From NCBI GenBank assembly GCA_026419785.1, contig JAODTK010005745.1, positions 434,001-498,000 of the forward strand: a DNA stretch of 64,000 nucleotides. The letters run 5' to 3'. Origin of the DNA: Sclerodactyla briareus (Eukaryota > Echinodermata > Holothuroidea > Dendrochirotida > Sclerodactylidae). Below, piece by piece: positions 12,769-27,535 of the stretch; the first letter of the stretch is position 1; every line of letters starts with the position of its first letter. Position numbers and translations under genes: made by a program. The notes beneath the pieces are model-generated. The model saw nothing but the letters and a program-made list of their open reading frames with translations, was not told where the DNA came from and made no database searches.

Positions 12769-15398
12769 TACAAAGTAATGACAACAGACGTGTCAGAGTT
12801 TCAGGGCGTCAGAGAATGAATGTAATTTATCGTTCAAATCTATTGCCAAAATCAAGTGTCCAGCTTAGGATAGTGGGTGATGAATGTATAACAGCTTAGA
12901 ATGCCATCGGGTGTTCAACTATGGAAAGCGCTTCAGCAAAAATCTGGAAAATGCTAGCAAAGAAGCGCTCTGTTGGACCCGTCCATACCAGAATAATGAA
13001 CATTTGCATATTAGTAGTCGTTTAGTCGATGAGACGTTGTAAGAAAAACAGCGACATAAGGTCCCACAAGCATAACCAAGATTTACAAGGGTGCCTGGAA
13101 TACTGTGGACAATGGTCCCCTGTAGTTATGGACACCTGAAAAAAATCGTCAATGTTTTGAAGGGTTTTTTTAAATGACAGCAAATACAGGAAATGTACCC
13201 AAAAAGGTACAGCAGAGGTGTGCAAAGGTAAATATAGATCACTTCCCAAAGTAATGAATTCAAACGAAAATTGGAGGATTTCCCAGCACTCACGTTCGGT
13301 CACATCCCGTCTTACAATCAGACTAAATGCTCCACACTCGAACACGCGACTCAAGTTTAGGACACGCCCCGACAGGAAGATTAGCCAATGCGTGTCTAGC
13401 CTAGTGTAAATTAATATTTGTGAGACTACGTGGCTGGAGTGAAGTTCGATGATCGAAAATGGGTGAAAGTTCTCGAAACTTCTAAGCCGTATTCAGGCCC
13501 ATTTGGAATTTCAGCATTTTTTTTTTTTAAAGTGATACAAGAGTCATGTATACCAATTAAATGAATTCTCACAAGGTCCAGCAATGTCGAGACAGAGGGT
13601 TACCAAATCAAGGTGACGGAAGTAGCAGAACTGCGGCGATTTGGCCTCGGATAGAAAAATGTTATTTGGAGCTATATTTTCTAAATTTAACATAGCAGTA
13701 TGGTTAACCTATCACACAATCATTGGAGCCGTCGGATTAGCTTAACTCATTATCATTGTCTGAAACAGAAGGTCGAAGAACTAAAATTCCCATCAGGCTG
13801 ATACATTTGGTTTTTGGTCACGAGTCAGGGATGCCATAAAGCCGCTCGTCAGGGGCATCGACCTGCCAATGGGCACTGGCCAATAATTTATTCTGTCCGA
13901 TCGAGCTGAGAAGGTATCGAAGCAGCAGAGTGAAACTAATCTTAACATGCTCCTGCGGACCCCATTCACGTCACTGAAAGACGATTAGGAACTCAAGGAT
14001 CGAAATCTTTCACGGAACCAGAGGAGCCGAAGTCATAATCTTCTCCGTCGTAACTGATTGCAGCCGACTGTGGGACTTGTTGGGGTAACCGGAACAATAC
14101 CAAAAAAAATTCCAAGGCCACTGAACGACACCACCACAGAAGGTCAAGACCAATAACTTTTGCAATAAAGTCCGGTTATGGACGTTCTGGACCTTTTGCA
14201 TGCAACACGCAAGCGTAATGTTACTAGTATAGAAATAGGGGGAAGGAAAGGCCTTCGAATCAATGACCAATTTGAAAAACCTGAATCAAATCACCTCGAA
14301 TCGTCTCAGCTCCATCGAAGTTAGACCGCGACTTATAGGCTTTGGGCAGATATTACGGCAATTATACCAGGCTAATGGAAAGGTAAAGATATTCATGAAC
14401 TTGACAAACAAAATTAGGCGAAATATGATATTTGCTGATTTTAGGAATTAAAATGAATATAAGTAAGATGCCAGCCGTGATTACAGGATATGTGGTATGT
14501 TATTAGTCGTGTTGTTCAAGTTTTGTGTCGTGGATAATAAATGGCGCAAATTAGAAGGGAGGTAGCAAATTGGAGAAAAATATTTGCGTTAATTGGAGAA
14601 AAAAATTACCGCAATATTTTTTCTCCGTGACATTCTCCACACACTAGACAATCACAGTCAGTATTGGGTGCATATCTTCTCTCTTTGTAACACACATGTA
14701 TTGCTCTGAATACATAATGGCCATAGTAAGCATCTGCTGACGGTATAGGCGGTAGAGAGCACATCTGTGAAGAATACCTTCGTCCGATTATTGATGGTTA
14801 CCATGGGTAAGTTCATATTGACATTCGAATATCAACTGTTCACGCTTTCAAATATTACTTCCGGGATTCTCGTCATAATCCTAATATACCGGGTCTTACT
14901 CAGGGTCGTTCGTTTGGAACCAGTTTCTTCCGACGCTTCTTTTACTGCGGTTACTGGTACATCAGGATATACTCAATTGAAGTGTGTCATTCTGGTCATG
15001 ACAACACTGTTTGGATGCGAAAACTCGTCACGAATTTTCCAGAAATTTACTGAGATATCATGAGGCACTTCAACGATTCATTTTTACCTCATTCTTTGCT
15101 GTTAACGTTTCAATGGTATTGATACTGTGATGTTAGTATATCTGTATATAGAGCAGCTCCACCCCCCCTCCCCTCCCTGGAACGCTGTTTGTTTTGGGGT
15201 CATAGTAACTCATCGTGAGCAGGTGAGTTGTCGTTTGCTTAGATTCGGCCTCAGTACCAAGCACCAACACAACATTAGTCCCAAGTATAAACTAGCACAA
15301 GTATTGAACTACTTGCTGATGAGCAATTAGAGGAAAAGTATTCACGGGTGAATTGACTAATTGAGAATTGAATTTAACTCTACCACGTTCGTTGCTTA

Positions 15399-16942
15399 AG
15401 GGCTAGTTCACAATTGTACTGTGCGATACGATACAATAAATTTATGGGACGTCGAGTTAAAAAGTGTTATTTTCATACTAGTGTTCACAGCTGCCGAGAT
15501 ACGATACGAATTACGATAAAATTATCGGGCGTCAAGTTGAAATATTTTAACTTTTGATCGTACGATAAAATTTATAGGTGCGATAAATTGCGTAATGCAG
15601 GTGATATAAACTGCGCATCAGCAAAGAGTATGGAACGCCAAAAGGGTATTGGGGAAGTTTGGAGTGGAAAAATGGGTTTTAGTGATTAAAATAAGGGCTG
15701 ATGAATGTATGGGGAGTGAAGTATCCGGAGGAAGACATCGGCCCTCTGATTGAGCTTTAGCTGTTTGCAACAGGATGGACCTACAAAACCAATTATTTTG
15801 TACGAATGATGCCTTCCTCATATACAATAGGAGCGTGACCAGTTGAGGTAAAGGGGAGGGTCATGTGCGCCGGCGCCCATGCCCCAGTATCTTGTGACAT
15901 GCAACGGCAGGAGATAGGGCGTGGTATTGAGTGGTCGGGGGAGGGGTGCTGTGGCAGTTCAGAGAGGTGCAGGGTAAGAGGAGTTTCCCAGAGGGGGCCG
16001 ATCCACAGGCCGCTCCCCCCCCCCCCCCTTTGACGGGAACTTTACCCCAACCCTCAATGTGAAGAAAGAGGCGGGAAAAGAATGAAGAAGGTACGGAAAT
16101 AACTATGGGGGGAAGTATAATGTTGATGAGATGATGTCGTGTAGTCCGTGAGAAAGTGATGGGTACCCAACTGCTCACCTATGCATTGATACCCACTATA
16201 GTCGGTGTTGTGCTGTAGCAGACAAGACAAGACAATTGCAGGTGGAGCCGTATGCATTATTTTTTCAAGCTTGTTCTGTGCAGACTAACCAAGCGCACTT
16301 TTCACTCAATTGTGATTCCAGTTTTTATCCGAGATTCTAGTGAGTGTGAATGCTCAACTGTTGAACTGAGGCGGAGACTGAATGCTTCTTGCTACCTCAA
16401 TCCCAGCATTCTGGATATACCGATGCCAATTGATAATGGGTTTCCACGAAAGAGTAGTGCTGGTATGGTGAGGTAAGCTTGCCTGATTCGTGATCGTCAA
16501 TTGCGTTTTGGGGCATATGGCGCGCCTCCCGGGGGGTTGACGATCACGACCCACCGTGTTTTCTGTCTCCACGAGACCCCTTGGTTAGGGCCGTCCGCAG
16601 GGGCGGCAAGTAGCTAATGGTTTGGCGCGACTGCGCGGGTACCTCGAGTTTGGGGGAAGGGACAGTTCGTTAACAACACCACTTCACGCCACCTCAAGTT
16701 TTGGAGGAAGACACAAGCTTCAATTGCTTTGAAATTACAATTCGTGATATCCAAAATCTGCCCGACCAAGCTTATTCCACTGCTGAAGCGACAATGAGGG
16801 AAAACGTGCGCTCTCTCAACGCAAATCTCACCACTTTCTCAGTTATGCGCCGAGACGTCCGATCAAATTATCGTACGGAATTTTTTATCGTGTAAGCACT
16901 CCATCCGATAAAGTTATCGTATCGCACAAGGTGAACAGCGCT
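15399..16942. mobile_element. PIF/Harbinger-like non-autonomous element (TTA target duplication)
   Basis: The left end AGGGCTAGTTCAC (15399 on) is inverted at the right end as GTGAACAGCGCT (to 16942). The match continues inward as TGTGCGATACGATA on both sides. TTA flanks both ends (15396-15398 and 16943-16945), the 3-bp duplication typical of PIF/Harbinger elements. Subterminal copies of ACGATAAAATTTATCGG-like repeats occur on the left (15500-15590) and right (16865-16920). The middle contains short frames but no DDE transposase that I can read, and a C/G homopolymer near 16015. It is probably a deletion derivative mobilised in trans. Confidence 0.65.
16489..16548. repeat. 12-bp inverted repeat hairpin
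   Basis: CGTGATCGTCAA (16489-16500) is the exact reverse complement of TTGACGATCACG (16537-16548), with a 36-nt loop rich in CG. It lies inside the Harbinger-like element, so it may be a relic of a smaller inserted foldback unit. Confidence 0.5.
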
Positions 16943-17379
16943 TTACTGTGGATCATCGCGTCGCTATACATCATACAGTCATATCTCGACCATTATTACT
17001 GCCTGCGTTCCCAGTCGATTGATGTAATGTGTACCGTGTTTTTTTTTTATGAACATCTCTAATGACCCATCAATTTCGTGTGTCGCCAACTCGTACTATT
17101 AATTACGTAACATATATATATAGAATATTGGAAAGGCTAGCAAGTACTTACTACATAGATCTGCAAAAACCGGTTCACGGGTCCACATTCTTGTAGTTTT
17201 CTGAATGGTCTACTGTTGCAGTTTGCTCGCAGAGGTCCCTGAAAAACCGAGGTTTAGAGGCCGAAGAGATAGTACGAGTGCGTTGTGAAAGGTGGTAAAA
17301 TCAACGCACACATGAAAATGGAAGCTTATTTCAGTTCAGTTCTTTTATTCCAGTATAAATTTTCAGAAAAAGTCATTAC

Positions 17380-17880
17380 ATGAGAAGGTAAGATTATTGA
17401 GATTGATAAAAATCAAACAAAAGCTCCAAAAATCCACCTGAACAAATGTTTTTGCAGCTCTATAGATGAAAAGAATTCTAAAGAGTGTAAGTCTGAAGCT
17501 CGGAGTAAATAGCAGGATTTCTTTTAAATTGTATCTTTGTTTCTTCACAGGATGAGAGCTGAATAAAGGGGATGACTCTCACAGGCAAAAGTTTTTGGCA
17601 AGTCGCACGAATTCATATCTGAATGCAACGATGCAACGATTATTGAGATGATGGAAACATCACAAACAAAGCTCCAAAAATCCACTGAAACACGGTTGCG
17701 CTTATAGATGAAATAATTTCTAAAAAGTGTAATTATGAAGCTCGGAGAAGTAATAGCAGGATTTCTTAAAGTGTACTTGTCTTCTGCACATGGGATGTCA
17801 GAGCTGAATAAAGGGGATTGATGATCTCCACAGCAGAATTGTTTTTGGCAAGTCTCACGAATTCATATCTGAATGCACGT
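17380..17880. repeat. two-copy tandem duplication (~250 bp each)
   Basis: Copies at about 17380-17640 and 17640-17880 share AAGCTCCAAAAATCCAC, TATAGATGAAA, AGCTCGGAG, AGCAGGATTTCTT, GAGCTGAATAAAGGGGAT and ACGAATTCATATCTGAATGCA. On the minus strand the shared part continues the LINE at 17890-18700 and reads like a retroelement C-terminal tail, so this is a duplicated LINE 3' end. Confidence 0.75.
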
Positions 17881-17889
17881 CGACTCTAT

Positions 17890-18700
17890 TTTAAGAACGT
17901 CATAGTACTTAGACGTAATATCGTGCACAGAATTTGAGAAAGCTCTCAATCCGTCTTTTCTTGGCATGTATGAAGTGGTACCAACTGGGACAGCATAAAT
18001 AATATGTGGTAAAATGGCCTTACTTAAAAAAACCTTGTTCCGTGTGTCAAAAGGAAAATAGGGAGCAATGTATAATACATCAAGGTAGAAACAATTATGG
18101 TAACTTTGAAACCTTTGAGTTCGAGAAATGGTTAGTAGAAGTTAGTTTATTCGTGCCAACTTCCTCCTAGATAATCATATGGGCAGACGCTCGACAAATG
18201 AACCATGAAGACGTTTTTTCTCATTGTTTGTTCCAACTACCCCCTCCGTGTCTAATATTGACATTTCCGAAAACACCTTTCTTCACATTTTATTCTGGTG
18301 AGAATTAAATGCTTCTCATCATATGACTAACAAGTTTTGTGAAGAAGCCTCGACATCATTCTGATCTTGTTATGTGTATGTGTCATCAGCGTATTTCACA
18401 ACAGTGCAGTTTGAATTGGAAGTATTTCGTCGTATTAGATTGTAATATAGGGCTGAAAGTGGGCCTCCCTGTGGAACACTAATTTCGATATCAGAGGAGG
18501 AAGAATACCCTCTCTCTAATTTATTTACCTTGACCAGGCCCTGGAGAATTTGCCAGCCGTGTACGAGCAGCGGTCATCAACAAAGCTACTCAAATCGCTG
18601 ATCAATCGATGGTAAAACTGTGTTAAGGCACTGGAGAAGTCAAGAAAAATAATACTTTAGAAATCGTTGTGTCTTTCGTATTTTAGCCCTGGACACAATA
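17890..18700 (-). mobile_element. LINE reverse transcriptase fragment with YADD motif
   Basis: Minus-strand frames give reverse transcriptase motifs in the right order: FLDFSSAL (about 18640), then SVPQGGPLS (about 18465), then VVKYADDTYT (about 18375-18400), the catalytic box, followed by a region like 'RNKVFLSKAILPHIIYAV'. This is a non-LTR retrotransposon polymerase. Frame changes and stops interrupt it, so it is inactive. The family within LINEs cannot be fixed by eye. Its 3' end runs into the tandem duplication at 17380-17880. Confidence 0.8.
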
Positions 18701-21700
18701 CTATGGACAAGTGGAAGAATGCATCAGTGCACGAAAAGCCTTCCTACCTATAGGCAGAGGGTGTGGTCACCACGTTGCTATGGATTGAGTGCATTATGTG
18801 AGAGATTGGCGGTACGTCTAGCATGCTAGCTCATATTGTTCTAGCCAAAGTGTATATGAATAAACGAATAAAACGTTGGGAAAAACATTGGTACACTATG
18901 TAAGTTTCCAACGTTGGTTTACTGAGAACTGAGTGGAAGAATCATAAGCTACGAATTCCTGGCGGGTTTGCTTATATGACTTGCTTGCCTATCGCTTTCC
19001 GGGTATTCACCAGTCATGTTTAAGAATTTCGTTCCCCCATACCCCAAGCAATCCCATGTTCAAGAATGTTCCGGTTGCATTCCGCAGTGCCCTATTAGCT
19101 ACCGTATACCCCCAAAACAAGTCTTCGGATAACCGGTTACCTACCATGATTAATTTCTCGGAAAACTGATATGACCAATAACTTAATCCACCACAGGCCT
19201 CAGTAATCTGTACGCACTTAAACCCTGAAGATCCCCCCATGCCGGGGAAAATGAGTTGACCCGGAGTACAGCTTTGCTCAAAATAACACATTCTCGGCGG
19301 GGAAATTATTTGTAAAAACAAGGATTACCCTGACGGGATTGGTTGTTCTGTGCAATACAGTTTTCAGCGGGGAACCACTGTATGATCACTGACAGCTGAG
19401 TTGGCTGAAACTGGGTTATCAGATAACCGGACATATCCACCCTCCCACTGGACGCGCACAGCTTTGGAGGAAAGCTGTGAGAGCTGCCAAAAACCATCGT
19501 ACCCTCAGGCGGCGGATTAATTCGGACGTAAAACAGGATGATGATGATGAAGCATACCAGTTAATAATAATAATGATACAACTATAATAATATAATAATA
19601 ATAAAGCGCTGAATCAAAAACAGAAATTACTGCGCCAGGCGGTTTACAAAAGAGTAATAAATTGATAATCAAAGCAGTAAGAGAGGAGAAAACGTTTGGA
19701 AGTAGAACGTTCAGAACAGTAGTTTGATAACTAGTTAAGAAATGAGCTACGGTTATTCTCTGCGTATAGCCGTAACTTTTCAACTTTGTTCGGGATAGTA
19801 ACAAACATGGCCATGAACGAGGACTTCGGGGGTTCAAGGAGCGATACATTGTTGATAAGTACACAGGTTCCTCCATATGAAATGCACAAAATTTCATATA
19901 CAGTCCTGTAAGTGATCTGAAAGTGTGGTGAAGTGTCGTTTTCACCAACTTGTCAATTTCGGAAATTGCTGCTTATCCCAGCTTGTGTATTCTCTTGCCT
20001 AACAAACACAACCTCGTGTGACCACACATATAATTTTGTAATCGTCCTGTAACACACATACATGCAGGGGCTCACCAAGCTGTCTGTGGAATAATTCAAG
20101 TAAACTAGAAGTAATTGTTGCGAAGGTTACAAGGTGACAGAATGAGGCTGTACAATCGCCGACCTTTGTGAATCCCACACATCCCATTGTAGTCGGGTAA
20201 CCAATTGTCTATAATGGCCGCCATTAACCTTTTCCTAATAATATGAATTCTTTCTACTAGTCAATTGTGAGCAGTCACACATATGTACATGAATTTAATT
20301 TCGTTCTAAAAAATGTTTGATTGCAAAACTTCAGATACGACAGAATAACATCGTGGAACCAAATTTCCATTACATATTCGATCGGGAGACCTCCATCTTT
20401 TGAGCAATTAGCTTTAACATAAAAGTACAAGTTCAAACAAAAAGAAGTTCAAACAGTTACATTTTTAACTATGGTGAACTAGCCATACGGTGCGATGATT
20501 CTGAACTGGCATTGGCAGGTTATTATTTTCTGCTGGATATGTTTTTATCCACATCATCCAATCACCATGGTTTGGTCTCCTTAGCCGTGGCCCCTATACT
20601 TAGGTATCACATCGTATTTATCCTCCTTTTTGCAATTACACCGTGATTACAATAGTCTCAGTATGCAGGTGGGCATGTTGCTTCAGTTTTGTGAAGAACC
20701 CTGCAAAAGGTTCGCGTGATATGTACGAAACAACGCGGCGGAGGCAGCTGGGGTCAGACAAAAACCACTATGTTATCCAAAAATTCACTCGCTGCTCGTT
20801 CGCAACACGTATCAAAATAACGTAGAGATTAAATATATGATTGCTACATTCAACATCGATTTTTCATTAGCCGCGCTCATCACATTTTGCGTTACAAGGG
20901 TATATTCATGTTGATGTTTCATCCATAGTACCTCGATTCAATGAGATCAGGGCTGGTATTACATTAAGCGAATACTATGCTTTATACGGTTGTAATTACA
21001 TTCACCGTTGTTTACTATTAGTTGTTGATACATTGCTTTCCTTATATACGTTCCATCGTAGCGGAATTGCTGCGACCGAGTGGGATTCAGGTTAATATGT
21101 TAACGTGCCTGCGAGACCAACCTAAATCCCAGCAATCCTCTATGTAAGCACGTCTAATTTTCTAATGAAGTTAATAACAATCACGCTATCTGCCACCAGA
21201 TATTCAATATCAGAAGAACCAACTTCTACAGCTGACTGATGCGACAGCTTTTTAATATTCCGCACTCAATCTATAAACGCATCTTCGTTAACCTACTAAC
21301 TGCCAAAACCGATACCATGGACTACAGCCAGGAATTCCAAAGCTCGTATGCGTATGGGAAAGCGCCAATCTACGTGGACTGAGTGGAGGCTAGTGTTTGA
21401 ATTAATTCTTTAGTTTGCAAAGATAGATATTGTCAACAAATCAAAATTCATAAAGGAGGCAACCAACGCTGAATAGGCGATATAAGCACATGTACCCAAT
21501 GCGTCTGCGGATGCGTATCACTGTGAAATGAATTCTATTTGAAAACTTCCTTAAAAAGCCAAGCACGACAATATGCACGGCTGCTGCCTTTTTATGGTCT
21601 CATCGCATGCACTTATAGTGTTTTTCTCTCGAAGCAAACGTTCGTATCAGTAAATTGATATTTTTCACATTAGGAAAATGTAATTCCCCAGCATAATTCG

Positions 21701-22024
21701 TTTTTCCATGCTACTTTCGCAGGAATTCACATCCTTCTATCTATACTATCCATTACGTAAGGTTGTTTTTCAAGATTCACGCCATGCTTATGAATCGCCC
21801 TAGAAAGTGGATTACTTTCTTGTGTTACATTCCGTCATATTTATTTTATTAACAGGCGAACATGGTCAGAGAGAGTGGTCTTAGGACATTGGACTTATGC
21901 GCTGTTCATTCGTGGGTAACGAGGATTATATCGCCTTGAATAAATGCAAGTTAAATAGCCAGTCTTGCTTTTGAATTATACTGTCAGCAAAATCGAACAT
22001 AGTGTTAAAATTTTAGATAGTTAC

Positions 22025-22495
22025 GATCGCTCTCACTAATTTCGTCTGGGCTATAAGTGTATGTAAACGCAACTTTTGCAAAACTATACTTCCATTAATT
22101 TGCTTTTGGGAGAGTCAGTGGCCAAATCAATCGTGAATGTCCATCCATCTATTGATTTAGCGTTCACTTCATAGACCGTGGTTGTATATCGAGAAAAGTT
22201 TATGTCGACGATGTTTGAGTGTACGTAGAGGAACCCGTTTTTCGAACACTGACAACATACCCTCCCTCACATATTCGTCTGGGCTCTAAGGTATAAACCG
22301 CAAAACTTTTGGCCAAACTATACTTCCCATTAATTTGCTTTTGGGAGAGGCATTGGCCCACTCAATCGAGCTGAATGTCCATCCTTCTATTGATTTAGCG
22401 TTCACTTCATAGACCGTGGTTGTATATCGCGAAAATGTTTATGTCGCGATGTTTGAAGTGTACGTAGAGACGTTTCGAACCCACGGAACAACACA
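22025..22495. repeat. two-copy tandem duplication (~232 bp each)
   Basis: Copies at about 22025-22256 and 22262-22495 share ATTCGTCTGGGCT, AAACTATACTTCC, ATTAATTTGCTTTTGGGAGAG and the 20-mer CATAGACCGTGGTTGTATAT, among others. They differ by small indels. No coding frame is kept in both copies. A weaker match to the TATGTYGACRATGTTTG part is at about 12560-12595. Confidence 0.8.
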
Positions 22496-22934
22496 TACAC
22501 TTTTTACATCTGTGAAACGAGAGAAGAAGTTGTCAATTCTATCGACTACTTGCTTTGATTTTACGAGTTAGAGCCAAGTACAAACCATGTAAGGTCATCG
22601 ATGAACCCTGGCCGTTCATGGATGAGCACAAGCAATACCTCGCCTTCTCTCCTCAAGTAGTGATCAAATGATATTGCGGCAAGGTGTCACCACACTCCCA
22701 CTGCTCCCTGGCGATAGACCGCGCCACTCTCTTTTCGGAAAAAACGATCAGTGAAATCCATGATCCGACCACTTCCTCGTAATTTGGAGTTGGCGGTTTC
22801 CAGATTCGTGCCCAACGTGACTGCTTATCAGTGACCGATGGTACAATGTCCTGAAATGTAATCACTATTCTGGAAAAAACAACAACCTAGACACCCACCC
22901 AGCATACCAATACTAAGAACAAGACCTCGCCCAC

Positions 22935-23060
22935 GAAACTGCGATCATACAGCCACCTAGGAAAAAGCGTCGATGACTGCTGGAACTCGAAGTCGCTATG
23001 TTTGCTTCGCCAGGTGTCACTGATGCCACGCCACGCCGCGCCGCTTAGCAGCCACAGCTT
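22935..23060 (-). repeat. dispersed repeat, possible tRNA-derived SINE (copy 1)
   Basis: Shares with 40560-40690 an ordered series of blocks: ACAGCCAYCTAGG, an A run, TGACTGCTGGA, a TTCGAA/TCGAAG block, TTTGCTT, GTGTCACTGAT and CGCC..TTAGCAGC/TTATAGCTGC. On the minus strand the second copy has a box-B-like GATTCGAAATCC, which suggests a tRNA-derived head. Assignment as a SINE is inference. Confidence 0.4.
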
Positions 23061-26000
23061 ACTGACTTACGCGACAGCTGCAATACATCGACAACAACAT
23101 ATATCAAGACGATAACGGCAATTGTTAACAAATTTGAAATCGGTTATCTGCCGACTTGATATGTCAGTAGCACATACTACCAGGTCGGAGAATTTGGAGT
23201 GGTTGTTTTCTCTTTCCTGCTAGGAAATCCATAGACATAAAAGAATTCGTAATTGTGAATGCACGTGCACGCCCAAACTGCAGTTGATATAAACGGGGTC
23301 ATGGTCCCCTGCGGATTGGATTTTTCATGCATGAGATTATTATTTTACCTACAGGAGAGCTATAGTATGAGCCCGTCTGCTGATCTCTAACCTTAGCTAT
23401 TGAAAAAAGTTTTACCATCAATAGTAGGACCACATCATCTCATTTCTTCTCAGTCCACGTCCATGCTATCGCCCAACACCTGGACGACACGCAGCTCTGT
23501 TCGAGATTCCAAAATAACTGGATCTTAGTCCTAATTGATCCATGAAGTGAAGACCCAACGATCTGCCTCTTGGTTACCACTCGTGTCAAATTGTAAGTAT
23601 TGTTAAGAAACTGGTATTGTTCTTAAGACGGCAATTTATTCCCCATATTCGAACATCTTCATGTCGCTAATTTCGTCAATTTATCAATTTTCGGGTTGTA
23701 TTCAAAGCTCTACTGATTACCAGAATTTGTTCCCTTGTCCGTTATTGAGCTTAAATTCACGTCTCGGCTGGTTGCCCTGGTAGGTGTCACACCTAGTAGT
23801 ATATTCCTTATTAAGAACTACGCAATACTGACGTCGTCAATCACTCCGTGACACCAACTTTAGAAGTGTTACACTCTTAATGGAGTGTAAATCCCATCAC
23901 ACTTTGGATGGAGAGTTGCGTTAATAATTCTTCGTTTATATACTGCTGGGGCCTGTAACACTTTCCATATCACCATGTTGCTCAACAAATAACTGTGAAG
24001 GCAGTTACGTGAAAGAGCAAAGTTGTGGCGCTTCGCTGTTAATGATATACATTGACGTCATCATTTGACACCTGTTCACTCTTAAAACAAGACGTAAATA
24101 AATAAATAAATACCCGTTACCTGACCTTTTTGTCGAATCTTCATGTACAAAAACGGATTAATGAAAATATACCTGCGATCCTTGGGCCAGATGGCGAAAT
24201 TTATATTTGTTGCGACATTCAACCGGTATTCATAGATGACTTTATCGGTTTTCTGTGAATGATTGACTGAAGAGTTGAAACGAGACTAGCACTTGCCACA
24301 ACTTACGGCACACATACAGCACTCAGTGTTCTCTGATATGACGTCGCTGATTCCTCCTAAACCAGGGGTGATAGTCTGAGTGCTTTATTACTTTGCTTTA
24401 GTAGGCTTCGAATCACAACCATGGTACGTTTACCAGTGGGGACCACTTCAATACAGCACAAATTTGTAAAATGTTGTTATTTTTCGCTGATCAAATTGAC
24501 TTCCCCTCACTGAAGGTCTCCCTATGCACCTTTTCTATTCTCTCTTATTTGGTGGGCATGTTTATCATCTTGAGTACATTATCGTACTTTTGACAAGACA
24601 CTTCCGATCCTGTTGTGCACTTTGCACTTTGCATGCCTGCACGGCTTAAGCTTGAATTTCGCCATGATGTCTCAAGGCTTTTCCTGCTTAGGATATATAA
24701 AGCGTTGTCTTATCCAGAGATGTCGTTCTCATTCCTCGTTTCGTGTTATATAGCACTCAAGTTCAATCTTAGTCATGCTATATATGCACAGAACGTTCTT
24801 TTGTTCTGCTGTTTAGGCGCTCAGGATTTCGCTCAGAATTTCGCTCAGAATTCAGAATGGTACTTTGATGTAGTCCCAGGAGGTCACTTTCCAGTCATGA
24901 AAGTGATGGTTGTTGCCCACTTCAGTGCAGAAAATGTCCTCTGGATATTCACCATCTGCTCTAAATCGCCCCAGAGTACATGCCTGCATAGATAGTCGGA
25001 TACAGAGTCCACAAGCCCGAACTCGCAATCGCACACAGTAATCAATATGGGAATATACAATCATGGGCGAGTTGACTAATATTCTTTGGGAGATCGCTCA
25101 AATTGACCTAATCTATTACTAATCTTTCCTCAGGCGAACGGAGCTAGACGTATACTTGGAATTTTGCTACGTTTGGGTCAGCAACCATGCCTCAGTTTGG
25201 AATAACTTGACACCTGGCTTTTAATTCACGCATGTTACAATGTTTTGGCGAACAGGCGATTTTCTCTTCAGCAGGAATAGTTAAATTAATTCCTCGGTCA
25301 CTCTGAATCTTCGCTATCGCATTCAAATCAATAAAACCAGACATTCATTCCTTGCGTAATTTCACACTATTTAGACTACGCACTGGAGTGTGTGCGGATT
25401 GTCTATATATTTAGTTGATCTATTTGAAGTGTATTTATTTTTGAGCATATTGACATCGCACATATTGCAGATATTGACCACAAGTGCCTGCTCTGTTGAT
25501 CAGGTTGATTTAGTGTATTCATTACGATTTTTTTAATAGGCATTTGTCATGTTGCCCACACTGACCCATAATAGCAATAGAGACGCAAATAGAGAGATAC
25601 ATTTTTGGCTGCATTTTGGTTGTATTTACGTTGGGTAATTTAGAGTTTTGTGATCACCTTGCCGACCAAACCACAAGACGAAACATCTTTCTAGATATTC
25701 TAGAATTATGATGAATAGAACATTCGCGGTGAGAAAACATATTTAAACATATATCACAGCAATTCAGATATTGAGTAAATTGTCCGATTTCCATCCGACG
25801 CGTGCTCGGTCTAGTAGTACCAGGAAAGAGAACCAAGAAAGTGTGTAACTGATCGGGGCAACTCGGCCATGTGCTAGACGGAATCTATCATGTAATGTGC
25901 TGATGTATTAGTGTGTGTATGTGTTTGTGCGTATATTGTGCTAGTTAGAATTCAGTGAACAATATAAAGATACTATTCGGAACCGAAACTCAGTGAAACG

Positions 26001-27535
26001 TCAAATTATGATTGCATCCAATCCCAGTAGAACGTTTCTACACCTTTCGTTGTAAACTTAACGGGAATGACACCACTACTGAACCTGCAAATGGTATAAT
26101 GAAGCTATTTCTCTCAATGACACAAGATGCCTATAATGCATGCTAACTGAGCGAGTCATACTTCCCTTTCTTTTTATCAACCAACCAACTTGAATAAATC
26201 TCCAATCTGGGTGACAGTTCCAGACAGATCTTTGAACCATTTCATTTCTTGCGATCAATATCTTCCGTGACCCGACGACTGGAGCATCGTAGCCGCATTA
26301 TCTCAACTAATGGCAGTGGTCCTATCATGTTTATCAGACGATAGTCAATGAATTGTATCATAATAAGGTGTCCTAATCCTAATACCCTATACTGCTCATC
26401 GTTAACATCATTAGTTCTCACTGATTTCCTATGGACACGGGTAAGTTTGTCGAAACTCGACCAGGGCACAGAATGGGGCAGTGCCTCAAAAGGCACGCAT
26501 GCACTTCCCAGTTTCCGAATGAAAGACGCCCAGCCGAAGTACCGAGATTATTCAGCCTACAGACGATTGCATTTCAATTTCCTAGTCCTCAGAGCGAGAA
26601 TTCCGGTCAGAGTATATCCTACATTGATCGATGGAACAATTAATAACTCCACATGCAATAACACGTCACATGCACCTGTCCATTCCGAACTTTGGATCTA
26701 CATAGAGGTGTTTTGTGCCAACACTGTCAACATTGAATGTAAGATATATTTCGATGAACGTTCACGTCATTTATGTGCTTTCTTTGTTAAATTCCACTGT
26801 CGTTACATTCCATTTAAATGAGATTATGTTATGTTAATGCTAGTGGTGTGTACGTTCTACAATCTGATAATGCCATTTTTAAATTTTGTCGACGATGAAT
26901 AGAGAGGGTAAGGGCGGAATTAGCACAGCTATACTGTACAATGCAACTGATTTAGCTAATGTATGTTATAATGTTCGATTTGACCTTTGAGCCCTTTAAA
27001 TGAAATAGACTAACGACCACACCGGGATTGAGTCACTTCAACTAAGAGCATCAACTCATTATTCTTTTCTCGCATAAAAACGTTTCAATTGTTTTGTCGA
27101 AACAACGAGTCCTACACTCAGGAACAATAAAAAAATCGAACATGAAGTGAATTTTTAGAATCTGTTGGAATGTCATGAAGCTGCAAGGGTATCTGAATGG
27201 AAGGTATTTCTACACGGTTTTATTCATTCTGGGAACCGTGACAATTGTCCTCCTTCATCGATGATTTGGCAAACGTATACCCTCTTGAGGTTACTTTCTA
27301 ACTACCGCAGAGAGAATTACAGATTTTTTAAAATTAATTTTGGCACACACTGGTGTTCAAATTCATGGAGTCACTTTTAATGCCTTCCCCTTCCGAGAAT
27401 GTGTTCATCTTATCTGTACTCTTGTTTCAGGCATTTAGCTTCAGTTGATTTATACTTGAATACTGGTAATAATTCTACCTGAACAAAGGTATATTCACTG
27501 CTATTGTTGTGTGACTCATTGCAACTATGTTATCA

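Noticed and set aside
24615-24995. 126-codon plus frame in the GPCR intron
   Set aside because: No recognisable domain, no splice support; length is within chance for this AT content.
26348-26821. 157-codon plus frame, the longest in the window
   Set aside because: No recognisable motif; composition unremarkable; overlapping frames on both strands. Kept out for lack of support.
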